The notes beneath the pieces were generated by a model. It was not told where the DNA came from. It made no database searches and saw nothing but the letters and a program-made list of their open reading frames with translations. Of a stretch of DNA of 64,000 bases, positions 41,736-50,422 are shown in pieces (positions within the stretch are counted from its first letter, which is position 1; each line of letters opens with the position of its first letter). A program made the translations under genes and the position numbers. This DNA comes from Bdellovibrionales bacterium CG10_big_fil_rev_8_21_14_0_10_45_34 (GTDB taxonomy: Bacteria > Bdellovibrionota > Bdellovibrionia > Bdellovibrionales > 1-14-0-10-45-34), in assembly GCA_002778785.1 (NCBI GenBank), contig PEZS01000011.1:124001-188000 (forward strand). Reading direction: 5' to 3'.

Positions 41736-42920
41736 ATGCAGTTCACTAGCAGTCTACGCCCAACATTTAGATTTGAACCCCAGCTAGTGTCTAGAGTTTT
41801 GACATACTCTCGCCGGTTAATGTCACCTTATGCTCTCTTCGCTCTACTTGCCACTGGACTTGTGCCCGCTGGATTCTACTCAGCAGCCCAAGCCTCTGTC
41901 GAAGAACTGAATGTCGAGCTTAAGAAATCCACCGTTCCCACAAGGATGAGCAAGAAGACTGTCGAAAGATGGATTCTCGATGTTCAAAAGGAGCTTCCGG
42001 GGAAGAACTTGGTACTCCTCTCCGAAAGCTATGCTTCAAAAAACTCTAGATTCAAGGCACACCATCTTGAATGTATTGACGGCACTTTGAACCATGTGAA
42101 AGACGAGCTCAAACATTCATCTAAAGAGTACCTTGCCGTTAGAATTAACGATGAAATTTATGAACCCCAAAAGGCCCGAGTAGCATCGGGTGGACTCGAT
42201 GTGGTGCAAGACCCTACCAAAGACGGCGGATGGAACACGAACTTCATTTTCTCAAACATACACAGATCAAGTTTTGCCCACCCCGATGCTGACTGGAAGC
42301 TCGAGACCTCTCAGCGAACCATAGGGCTGCTCTATATTTCGAGAGACGATGTTTCTAAAGGAGGAAAGGCGTTAAATATTCAGTGGGTTTACGTACCACT
42401 TCAAGAAGCTGCCCAGTCTAACATGCGAGATGGTTCACTTTGCTCTTCAGGGAATGTTCAACGAGGCGAAGTTCACTTAGATGACGCCGAGGACTCCAAA
42501 GCTGACTTGAGTTTGTTGGTTGCAGATCAGATACAGCAAAGCAAAATAGCACTCAACGACGTAAAGAACCTGATGGAAAAAAAGGCGCTAACAACAATTC
42601 ATGTACAAAAGGCAAGTTTGCCGTCGAGTGATAGTATTGTCAGTTGCGATGGAAATCCCTTTACCGAGGTTTATAAAATCGCGGAGGTTGTTCCAAATTT
42701 TCGTACACGCAGGATCAATGCCGACATCCTTGATGTGGGATTTTCACCAGGTGGTGACTGTCTTACCGCTGAACTAAAGCTACCTGATGAGAAAAAGAAA
42801 AAAAATGTTCAGAAATCTCAAAAGTCGAAAGTTAAGAAAAGCAAGAGATCAAAGAAAGCCAAATCGTCTTCGAAAAAGCCCAAGAAACCTTCAAAGAAAA
42901 ACAAATTAAAGAAAACCTAA
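41736..42920 (+). CDS. Secreted protein with lysine-rich C-terminal tail, function unknown
   Basis: 394 residues from ATG 41736, or 366 from ATG 41820. A signal peptide is clear: YSRRLMSPYALFALLATGLVPAGFYSAAQA. The mature part has three or four Cys (HHLECIDGT, GSLCSSGN, IVSCDGNP, GGDCLTAEL) suggesting disulfides, and polar mixed secondary structure. The last 45 residues are almost only Lys and Ser (KKSKRSKKAKSSSKKPKKPS), histone-tail-like, possibly for binding DNA or an anionic surface. No domain recognised. It converges on tatC. Confidence 0.7.
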   Translation: MQFTSSLRPTFRFEPQLVSRVLTYSRRLMSPYALFALLATGLVPAGFYSAAQASVEELNVELKKSTVPTRMSKKTVERWILDVQKELPGKNLVLLSESYASKNSRFKAHHLECIDGTLNHVKDELKHSSKEYLAVRINDEIYEPQKARVASGGLDVVQDPTKDGGWNTNFIFSNIHRSSFAHPDADWKLETSQRTIGLLYISRDDVSKGGKALNIQWVYVPLQEAAQSNMRDGSLCSSGNVQRGEVHLDDAEDSKADLSLLVADQIQQSKIALNDVKNLMEKKALTTIHVQKASLPSSDSIVSCDGNPFTEVYKIAEVVPNFRTRRINADILDVGFSPGGDCLTAELKLPDEKKKKNVQKSQKSKVKKSKRSKKAKSSSKKPKKPSKKNKLKKT

Positions 42921-42988
42921 ATAATGCGGGTGCGCGCTGGTTATCTCGAAATACGCGTTAAATCTAGCCACTCGATAGCCCTACCGGT

Positions 42989-43048
42989 AACACGACTCAA
43001 TAGCTGAATTATTCGGTAGCACGACTCGATAGCCGAGCTATTCGATAG
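42989..43048 (+). repeat. Degenerate 29-bp tandem repeat at the 3' end of tatC
   Basis: Units at 42989-43019 and 43018-43048 (period 29) match at about 25 of 31 positions, with CACGACTC and ATTCG cores. A third, shorter copy (ACTCGATAGCC) lies at 42970. The tatC stop codon (complement of 43038-43040) lies in the innermost unit. Confidence 0.7.
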
Positions 43049-43790
43049 TGGGATTCTTTGGAGCAAGCAGCTTCACTATCCAAACCGCCGATTCATAAAG
43101 TATCACCATGGGCACCAACATCATAACTAAAGAGAGAGGATCTGGAGGGGTTACAATTCCGCTCAAAAGTGCGAGTAAAAGAATTGCATATCGCCGGTTT
43201 CGAGCTAAGAAGTCTCGATCGATCACCCCGGTTACACCGAGTACAACCAAAACCAACGGAAGTTCAAATGAAACTCCCATTGCAAGCGACATCAACATAA
43301 AAAACGAGAGATACTCAGAGATACTTATAAAAGGCGTGTCTTTTTCGCCGCCAAATCCCAGTAAAAACTCAAATGCAGTCGGAAAGAAAATTTTGTAAGC
43401 GAATAAAATACCTACTGCAAAAAGTAGGGAACCGACCGTCAAAAACGAAAATGCATACTTCTTTTCTTTTCGGTAAAGTGCCGGCGAAACAAATAACCAG
43501 ACCTGGTACATCCAAAAAGGTGCAGAAATAACTACTCCCGCGAATAGCGAAACCTTTATATGTGCGACAAATTTGTCCATCACTCCCGTAAATACAAGTC
43601 CACCCTGAGTCGCAGTTGTCAAAAAGGGTTCGATGGGGTGCCGAACTATATCGAATATTTTTTCGCTAAAATTCCAACAGGCAATGCAGCCGATGAGTAT
43701 CGCGAGCAATGACCAAAAGAGACGTTTTCTTAACTCAGATAAATGCTCGACGAGTGGTTGGGCCTCAAATTCATTATCGACTTCAGCCAT
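43038..43790 (-). CDS. tatC: Sec-independent translocase subunit TatC
   Basis: Receptor for twin-arginine signal peptides in the inner membrane. The N-terminus carries PLVEHLSELRKRLFWSLLA, the conserved cytosolic cap, followed by six TM helices. FSFLTVGSLLFAVGILFAYKIFFP and MSLAMGVSFELPLVLVVLG, with the conserved Phe-Glu, match the substrate-binding face. 250 residues is normal. It starts 2 bp after the tatB stop, a tight operon. Confidence 0.95.
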   Translation of the reverse strand: MAEVDNEFEAQPLVEHLSELRKRLFWSLLAILIGCIACWNFSEKIFDIVRHPIEPFLTTATQGGLVFTGVMDKFVAHIKVSLFAGVVISAPFWMYQVWLFVSPALYRKEKKYAFSFLTVGSLLFAVGILFAYKIFFPTAFEFLLGFGGEKDTPFISISEYLSFFMLMSLAMGVSFELPLVLVVLGVTGVIDRDFLARNRRYAILLLALLSGIVTPPDPLSLVMMLVPMVILYESAVWIVKLLAPKNPTIE

Positions 43791-43792
43791 AT

Positions 43793-44263
43793 TCAGGAAT
43801 TCCTATTAGAATGTTCGTTCTTAGATGAATCGCCTACAGGCGAATCAATGGCAGAAGAATCACCTGATCTGTCAAGATCTAGAGCCAACTGATCATTTTG
43901 TTTAGACGTTCCGATCTCACTTTTCGCAGAAGAAGCAACCGAGGGCTCTTCGTTTTCTAATAAATTTTCGCCTTCGAGCTTTTGAAGTGGCCTTTCGAAG
44001 TTAATAATTTCATCTCTCGTTTGATCTATCTCGCCTTGAACTTTGTGGTGAATATCCGTCACCTGTTTTTTAACTTTGCGAATACTGTGGTCTGCTCGAT
44101 CGCGGGCATCCATAAAACTGCTTGTAACGTCTTCGCTGGCTCTTTTGAGCTCGTTAATAAATCGTCCGATGACTCTTGCCAGCTCCGGCAGTTGCTTGGG
44201 TCCTAAAAGCAGCAAGCCTAATACCGCGATTATAATTAGTTCGCCAAAGCCCAAGTTAAACAT
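43793..44263 (-). CDS. tatB: Twin-arginine translocase subunit TatB
   Basis: Single-spanning partner of TatC. LGFGELIIIAVLGLLLLGPKQLPELARVIGRF is the TatA/B TM helix and hinge. Next comes an amphipathic helix and a long, charged, coiled-coil-like stretch (AREDVTSSF through QTRDEIINFERPLQKLEGENL) and an acidic Ser-rich tail. The length (156) and position directly before tatC favour TatB over TatA; TatA is encoded separately at 19282. Confidence 0.88.
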   Translation of the reverse strand: MFNLGFGELIIIAVLGLLLLGPKQLPELARVIGRFINELKRASEDVTSSFMDARDRADHSIRKVKKQVTDIHHKVQGEIDQTRDEIINFERPLQKLEGENLLENEEPSVASSAKSEIGTSKQNDQLALDLDRSGDSSAIDSPVGDSSKNEHSNRNS

Positions 44264-44562
44264 AAAGAATCCCTCAATAAACTCGCTAATCTAACGTCAT
44301 TTTTTGGGTCAATTCCAGTTAATTCTCAAGCGCGGCTTTGAAAAAGACTTTTTTGCTTTTATTTCCTACCCTCTTAATGCTTGCTTATCTTTAAATTCTT
44401 AATGTTTGGCACCATGCCGGTCGTATCAATTGCGACCACTCTGTCTCCAAATAATAGATCATTTTGAGAAAAAACGACCAAAACCAAAAGAGTTACCTCT
44501 CAGCGCCGATAAGCTTATGAGCCTCACTTACCAGCGAGACTCAGTTTCTTTAGGAGGAACTC

Positions 44563-47500
44563 GTGGGACGTACGTTGACTTATAACTTTTGGGCGCTCCT
44601 AGTATTTGGATTGTCAGGTTGCGGGTTTATTTCTGAGCAACTGTCAAACACTGGCGGAGGGGGAAGTTCACTCCCATCATTATCTGATCTTTTGTCTGAA
44701 AAGGTTTATATCAATACAACTTCTCACTCTTTAGCCTGGTCTGCATCCGCAGGAGCCACCGGCTATCAGGCCAAGCTATACTCTGGACCAGGTTGCTCGG
44801 GTGATCCTTTAGATACGATTCAGAGCATAAACGCTCAGGCCACTTTTACAAGTTTAGAAGATAGCAAAAGCTATTCGATTGGCGTCCTAGCTACTAACTC
44901 TGCGGGCAATAGCGCTGAGCAGTGCAGCTCGGAGATAGTTGTAGATACTCAGGCACCTGACGACGTAAGTTTTCTATCACCAACTGTTTCGATGAAAACC
45001 GGAGGCTCTAACTACGATATTAATTATACGGCTCGGGATCACGGACTCTCTGGTTTGGCAACTTCCGATAGATTTGACATTGAGATTTTTGACAATGCCT
45101 CTTGCTCCGGAAGTCCAAGTTCAACGTTAAAATGGTTAAACTCAGTTTATAATTTGCCCTTAACGACTGGTACAGCCAGATCCATCAGAGTTCGAACTCG
45201 TGATAGGGCCGGAAATTATTCCAACAAAGTTTGTTCGAACTCTGTTGAGAAAGACGCCACCGTGCCTGTCGTAATCCTAACAGACGGCACGACATCTTCA
45301 AATAACCTAACGGACTCGACGTCTGTATCACTATCTATCTCTAATGATTCTACAGCAGCAAAATGGTGTATTTCTGAAACACAAACTTCAGCTCCCGCGA
45401 ATGGCGCAGCAGCTTGTACTGGAGGCTTGGGACCCGCTTCGGGTTGGTATACAGTTGAACCAACCAGCTTTACTCTTTCTGCTTCGGACGGATCTAAAAC
45501 AATTTATGTTTGGATAGCTGATGGTGGCGACAGCATTATTAATGCAAGCGCGGGTATCGGCAATATCACCAAAGACAGCACTTCTCCTTCAGTTCCCACA
45601 TTTACCGCGCCACTTGCTAGTGCCTCAATTACGGCCTCGACATATACTTGGCTTTGGTCAAATTCGACCGATGCCACCTCAGGGCTTTCTATTGAACAAC
45701 CCTACTTTGCAGAATTGTTTAGCGGCTCGTCTTGCTCGGGCAGCGCCATCGCATCTGGATATCAATCTACAACTGAATACAATTTAACTGGCATAACTGA
45801 AGGTCAGAGCTACTCTCTCAGAGTTAAATCACTCGACCAAGCCGGCAATGAAAGCACAACAGTCTGCTCTGCTACTATTTCTCGCCCAACGACAGGCGGA
45901 GGAGGTGGCGGAGGCACAGCTATAGGCAACCCTACTTTAAGTCTTGCAGATGCGACTTCGGCTTCTACGGCAACCTCAAATGCCGCGACCGTCAATGTCA
46001 CTATTGGTTCTGACTCGACGGCGACGAAGTGGTGCGTTAGCGAGACCCAAACATCTCAGCCTTCCGTCAGTGGCTCTTGCAGCGGTGGCTCTGGCAGCTC
46101 GGCAGGATGGCACACTAGTCGTCCTTCGACGTTCTCATTGTCTGCAGGTGACGGAACAAAAACCGTGTACGTTTGGGTAGCTAATGCGACCTCTGTTAGC
46201 TCTTCTGTTTCTGCGTCGATCCTTCTTGACACCACGTCGCCAGGAGCAGTTTCATTTACAGCTCCTGCAACAAACTCCAGCACCACTTCAAACAGCTACA
46301 CATTTACATGGGCCGCCGCTACAGATCCCGGAGGAGCAAATTCTTCAGGGCTACACCCAACTACGCCGTACCGTATAAGAACTTACTCTCAAGCTTCATG
46401 TGCTGGCGGCATTGGGGCCACCTCAACAAGCTCAGCCGCATCTTTCAATTACTCGGGCTTAACTGCTTACAGCGTCTACTCAGTTAGCGTAACGGCAATT
46501 GATGCCGCTGAAAACGAGGGCGCAGCAACTTGCTCCAACTCCGTCACCTACGCTCAAAATGCAGCACTCACTCTTGCATCCGTTTACACAGGCAATGACA
46601 ATTGGCTCGAGTACATTCACTGGGCAGATGCAGGGCAAGACAAGTTTCACCAAACCAATACAAAATGCACATCGGCGAATACCGGCTTGATGAGGACTAC
46701 CTGTATTCACGCAGGGCAAGTGCGCAAAGTTGCGCACTCATCATTTGACTCTTGTACTGGCCTCACAGCAACTGATTCGTTAGGTGTCTTTCAGTGGGAG
46801 TGTCAGGTCGAAGGCGGCGTTGCTACTTTTTACTCGTATGCGTTTCAAACTGGCAAAGGCCTCAAGGACTTGATTACATCAACACCATCCCTGGCATGGA
46901 GGGAAAATCAAGTCACACTAACATGGAACAGTTACACAGTCGGGCAAACGGGATCGGTAGCATGGCATACGAACGATTTAGAGGCTCCTGCTGCAAACGG
47001 TGATGGTGTTGACTCTGTAGTAAATCTAACAATTGGCGCATCAACTGATCCGAAAATTTATGTTGTGAGTTCGTCCACAACGACTCAAGGGTATAATCTT
47101 AACTCAGATAACTTAGGATTTGTAACTCTTCCGGGAGTGACCCTAACTTATGGAGGCAGTGCCTCCAACAACGTTAGCGGAGTCGGAGAGACAGCCTCAC
47201 CGACTGCCATCTCTGTTTTGGCCTCAGGTTACAATAATTTTTTATGGATCGAGGCAAACGTCAATGCAACTGCCGCTACAGTCGCTGGGTACGGCCTCTA
47301 CTTGGGCGGCTGGCCAAAATATGTGAGGGTACATAACTCTTCATTCGCCAATGCTGCGACAGCTAATATTCATGACAACTCAATTTCACCGGGACAAGGA
47401 CATTACTATACAGATGTGACTCTCTCAAGTAGTGCAGGAAAGAACTATTACTCGATTGGCGCTAGCGTAGAGTTAGATAATGTCACCTCTAGCGGCTCAA

Positions 47501-49086
47501 CGGGATACTCTATCCATCTCGCAACCACATCCAATGCGAACACCTCGATCATTCGAAATTCCACGATCACTGGCGGAAGTCGCGGCATCGAGATATCAGG
47601 GGCCGGCACATCAGTGCACCAGCTCATCGATAACACGGTTTCTGGTGCAACAGGTGAATGCATCTATCTTAATAAAATTGGCAATCATTCGATGACGAAC
47701 AACACGGTGCACTCTTGCGGTTCTGATGGGTTTCGGGCAACTGGGCAATGTGCGATGACAATCGAGAATTCCACCTTTTATGGCAACACTAACGGAGCGA
47801 GATTCAATACGTGTTCCGGCTCAAGTCAACCTATCATCAAAAATTCGACCGCCTACGGTAATTCCGGGAACGGATTTGAAATTTGGTGGTTTACGGCAAA
47901 TGGTAGAATTGAAAATTCCATCTCTTACAGCAACGGCGCCAACGGATTCCAAATCGGTGGGACTTCTTCAGCCAACTGGAATGTCTTTGGTTCAAGAGCC
48001 TACAACAACACCGGCGTTGGCATTTATGCGACCGCAAACGGTTTCATTAATGAAGCCTATCTTTTTGGCAATGGCTCTGATGGCCTCGAAATCGACGGCG
48101 CTGATATTACGGCTTCGAAGATCACCTCGGTCGGTAACCAGGGGGCCGGAATTTTGGTGGGCTCAAACGCGGCAAGAGCAACCTTCAATCATGCCTTCCT
48201 CGCGAACAACGGTCATGCCCAAGGAAATCTCTATCTGTATCGCTCAGACTACGGAACCTTCAACCATATTGTTTCTTTGAATAGCACCTATGGGGTTTAT
48301 ATCGGGAATGTCCTAGAAGCGACAGGCAATCATTTTTACAACAGCGCCTTCGCTTTGAACGGCACCGATGTCTACGTTGAAGTTGGCGGTGGAACTCAGT
48401 TCAAAGGTCTCTGGCTGAGACCTGCAAGTTTGACCTGTGGACTTGGTGGCACTCCAGGAACTAATCCGGGAATCTCTAACCCGGGGTGTGCTAACCAAGG
48501 TGGATCTGATGCGACCCATGTCGCCATAGGAAGTCCAGCAACCAGTTTTGCTGGAAAAGTCTCTGTTACTGATACGAGCAATGGTTCAAACACCAACGGC
48601 ACAAGTGCACTTGCAAGTATCACGGACTGGATAAACTTCGAAACGCTCTTTAGGGCTTTCGGTAAATCAGGGTCTGCGTTCGCGAACTCTGATCACAGAG
48701 GTCGCTGTTCTACTGGCGGAGAGACCTGTCAGATTTGGGATTGGCGCCTTCTTAGTACCGACACAGTGTTACTAGATAAGAGTGAAGATGGTGCAACCGC
48801 AAATACTTTTAACGGTTCCGACTGCCCAGACGCTGTAGACGGAGACAGCGTGGTGATCGACCAACGAACATCTGCACAAACGTTCTTGGCAAATGCTTGG
48901 GAGCCATGGGGTGATTCAAGTGGAGATGACGACGGTATTTGTGAAACCGGTGAGATTTGTGTCTATTCACCCAACTTCGGCGCCTATCAAGGTCATGGTG
49001 ACTTCACAACTCAAAGCTGCACCCAACCTTCTGGCACGACTGTCGTGCCCACTACACTGTTCTACTTTCCAACAAATGGAATCTAG
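44563..49086 (+). CDS. Giant lipoprotein with repeated Fn3/bacterial-Ig-like domains and a beta-helix
   Basis: 1507 residues. Lipobox LSGC (Cys20) follows a short basic start; GTG 44563 has TAGGAGGA six bases upstream. Residues about 45-660 hold Ig/Fn3-like modules with the repeated phrase TATKWCVSETQTS or TAAKWCISETQTS, the C-S-G-S Cys pairs and PGAVSF/PSVPTF linkers. A Gly-rich stretch separates two of them (TGGGGGGGTAIG). From about 890 to 1290 short turns such as NNTVHSCGSDGFRA, NSTFYGNTNGARF and NSTAYGNSGNGFEI repeat every 20-30 residues, the layout of a right-handed parallel beta-helix. A surface role (adhesion, glycan binding or degradation) is inferred. No enzyme active site is identifiable. 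Confidence 0.85.
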   Translation: MGRTLTYNFWALLVFGLSGCGFISEQLSNTGGGGSSLPSLSDLLSEKVYINTTSHSLAWSASAGATGYQAKLYSGPGCSGDPLDTIQSINAQATFTSLEDSKSYSIGVLATNSAGNSAEQCSSEIVVDTQAPDDVSFLSPTVSMKTGGSNYDINYTARDHGLSGLATSDRFDIEIFDNASCSGSPSSTLKWLNSVYNLPLTTGTARSIRVRTRDRAGNYSNKVCSNSVEKDATVPVVILTDGTTSSNNLTDSTSVSLSISNDSTAAKWCISETQTSAPANGAAACTGGLGPASGWYTVEPTSFTLSASDGSKTIYVWIADGGDSIINASAGIGNITKDSTSPSVPTFTAPLASASITASTYTWLWSNSTDATSGLSIEQPYFAELFSGSSCSGSAIASGYQSTTEYNLTGITEGQSYSLRVKSLDQAGNESTTVCSATISRPTTGGGGGGGTAIGNPTLSLADATSASTATSNAATVNVTIGSDSTATKWCVSETQTSQPSVSGSCSGGSGSSAGWHTSRPSTFSLSAGDGTKTVYVWVANATSVSSSVSASILLDTTSPGAVSFTAPATNSSTTSNSYTFTWAAATDPGGANSSGLHPTTPYRIRTYSQASCAGGIGATSTSSAASFNYSGLTAYSVYSVSVTAIDAAENEGAATCSNSVTYAQNAALTLASVYTGNDNWLEYIHWADAGQDKFHQTNTKCTSANTGLMRTTCIHAGQVRKVAHSSFDSCTGLTATDSLGVFQWECQVEGGVATFYSYAFQTGKGLKDLITSTPSLAWRENQVTLTWNSYTVGQTGSVAWHTNDLEAPAANGDGVDSVVNLTIGASTDPKIYVVSSSTTTQGYNLNSDNLGFVTLPGVTLTYGGSASNNVSGVGETASPTAISVLASGYNNFLWIEANVNATAATVAGYGLYLGGWPKYVRVHNSSFANAATANIHDNSISPGQGHYYTDVTLSSSAGKNYYSIGASVELDNVTSSGSTGYSIHLATTSNANTSIIRNSTITGGSRGIEISGAGTSVHQLIDNTVSGATGECIYLNKIGNHSMTNNTVHSCGSDGFRATGQCAMTIENSTFYGNTNGARFNTCSGSSQPIIKNSTAYGNSGNGFEIWWFTANGRIENSISYSNGANGFQIGGTSSANWNVFGSRAYNNTGVGIYATANGFINEAYLFGNGSDGLEIDGADITASKITSVGNQGAGILVGSNAARATFNHAFLANNGHAQGNLYLYRSDYGTFNHIVSLNSTYGVYIGNVLEATGNHFYNSAFALNGTDVYVEVGGGTQFKGLWLRPASLTCGLGGTPGTNPGISNPGCANQGGSDATHVAIGSPATSFAGKVSVTDTSNGSNTNGTSALASITDWINFETLFRAFGKSGSAFANSDHRGRCSTGGETCQIWDWRLLSTDTVLLDKSEDGATANTFNGSDCPDAVDGDSVVIDQRTSAQTFLANAWEPWGDSSGDDDGICETGEICVYSPNFGAYQGHGDFTTQSCTQPSGTTVVPTTLFYFPTNGI

Positions 49087-49099
49087 GCCGGATGTTAGG

Positions 49100-50047
49100 C
49101 TACCATCCTCGCGGAAGCCCTACCCGGCTGACGCGCGAGGGGAGTTCACGACCCACTTTTTTTGAAATCCAATCTTTTGTTCGTCTCAACTGAGGCAAAT
49201 CAATGCCGGTATTGATACCCATTCCTTCAAACATATAGACTAAGTCTTCAGTTCCAACGTTACCTGCAGCTCCGGGCGCGTACGGGCACCCCCCAAGACC
49301 ACCCACACTTGCGTCGAAAGTCCTTACGCCCATTTCATAAGCTTTAAGCGCATTCGCAAGCGCTGTGCCTCGGGTATCATGAAAGTGCATGGCAATCTTA
49401 TTAATATCTACCTGAGACGTTTTTAAAATTTTTATTAATCTCTCCACATGACCTGGGGTTGCCGCACCTATCGTATCTCCAATCGAGACTTCGTAGCACC
49501 CCTTCTTCAGCAGAGTTTGACTAAGTCTGACTACCTTTTTCGGGTCAACGGCCCCATCAAAGGGGCAAAAAAAACAAACACTCAAATAGCCTCTTACCTG
49601 AACTCCCCTACCGCGAACGGTTTCAATTATTTTACTGAATCTCTCAAGGCTCTCAGTGACAGAGCAATTGGTGTTCGCTTGAGAAAAACCCTCCGAAGCC
49701 GACATGAAAAAGGCGACTCTTTTTAAGCCAGCATCGATAGCCGCTTGCGCTCCAATCGCATTGGGAACCAACGCGCTAAAATTCTTAATAGACAGATTTG
49801 AACTGTCCTTTGCTTTTGCCCTTGCCCAGCGAAGTACCTTCGTCGCTACTTGGCGCGAATCCGCCATTTGCGGAACCCACTTGGGTGAAACAAACGCGGC
49901 GATTTCTATCTGCCGAAGACCACTTTGGTAAAGTCGCTTAACAAACTCCACTTTCTCTTCGGTACGCAAGTAAGCGGCCTCGTTTTGAAGACCATCTCTT
50001 GGTCCCATTTCTATGATATGCACTTTTTTTCTGGATGCAGGCGCCAC
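49100..50047 (-). CDS. mvaB: Hydroxymethylglutaryl-CoA lyase
   Basis: Cleaves HMG-CoA to acetyl-CoA and acetoacetate, the last step of leucine breakdown (LiuE). TIM-barrel signs: VHIIEMGPRDGLQNE at the start, AAFVSPKWVPQMAD, IGDTIGAATPGHVERLI, KIAMHFHDTRGTALANAL and the signature GGLGGCPYAPGAAGNVGTED with the catalytic Cys. 315 residues. It directly follows the biotin carrier (no intervening bases), as the operon's last gene. It converges on the giant lipoprotein gene with 13 bp between. Confidence 0.95.
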   Translation of the reverse strand: MAPASRKKVHIIEMGPRDGLQNEAAYLRTEEKVEFVKRLYQSGLRQIEIAAFVSPKWVPQMADSRQVATKVLRWARAKAKDSSNLSIKNFSALVPNAIGAQAAIDAGLKRVAFFMSASEGFSQANTNCSVTESLERFSKIIETVRGRGVQVRGYLSVCFFCPFDGAVDPKKVVRLSQTLLKKGCYEVSIGDTIGAATPGHVERLIKILKTSQVDINKIAMHFHDTRGTALANALKAYEMGVRTFDASVGGLGGCPYAPGAAGNVGTEDLVYMFEGMGINTGIDLPQLRRTKDWISKKVGRELPSRVSRVGLPRGW

Positions 50048-50422
50048 CTATTTCTCCTTAATTTGTAGATGAACAAGTGCGGCGCCGAGCGCAACCGTTT
50101 GTCCTTCTTCAACAAACAATTCTTTGACTGAGCCATCTGTGGGGGCAGAAATCACATATTCCATCTTCATTGCGTTAAGGGTTAACAAGGAGTCCCCGGC
50201 CCTTACGGTCTGCCCTTCTTTGATGTTTACTTTGATGATTTTCCCAGGCATCGGCGACGTGATGTTTCCGTCTTCTATTCCAGCCGCGCCGGCACCTGCC
50301 GACTTCCTTTTAGGGCCATCCTCTTTAATGAGAGCAGTCACTCCATCGTAGTGAACCCAGATACCACCACTCGTTCGAAGTGATGTAACACTCACTTTTT
50401 TACCATCGACCTCTATGATCAT
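50048..50422 (-). CDS. Biotin carboxyl carrier protein of methylcrotonyl-CoA carboxylase (separate gene)
   Basis: Carries biotin between the carboxylase and carboxyltransferase active sites. The biotinylation site is NAMKMEYV with Lys86, preceded by the hinge-turn MPGKIIKVNIKEGQTVRAGD and followed by PTDGSVKELFVEEGQTVALG. The N-terminal 45 residues form a small domain and an Ala/Gly linker. 124 residues. It overlaps the biotin carboxylase stop by 4 bp (ATGA). In most bacteria this domain is the C-terminus of MCC alpha (LiuD); here it is a separate gene. Confidence 0.92.
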   Translation of the reverse strand: MIIEVDGKKVSVTSLRTSGGIWVHYDGVTALIKEDGPKRKSAGAGAAGIEDGNITSPMPGKIIKVNIKEGQTVRAGDSLLTLNAMKMEYVISAPTDGSVKELFVEEGQTVALGAALVHLQIKEK

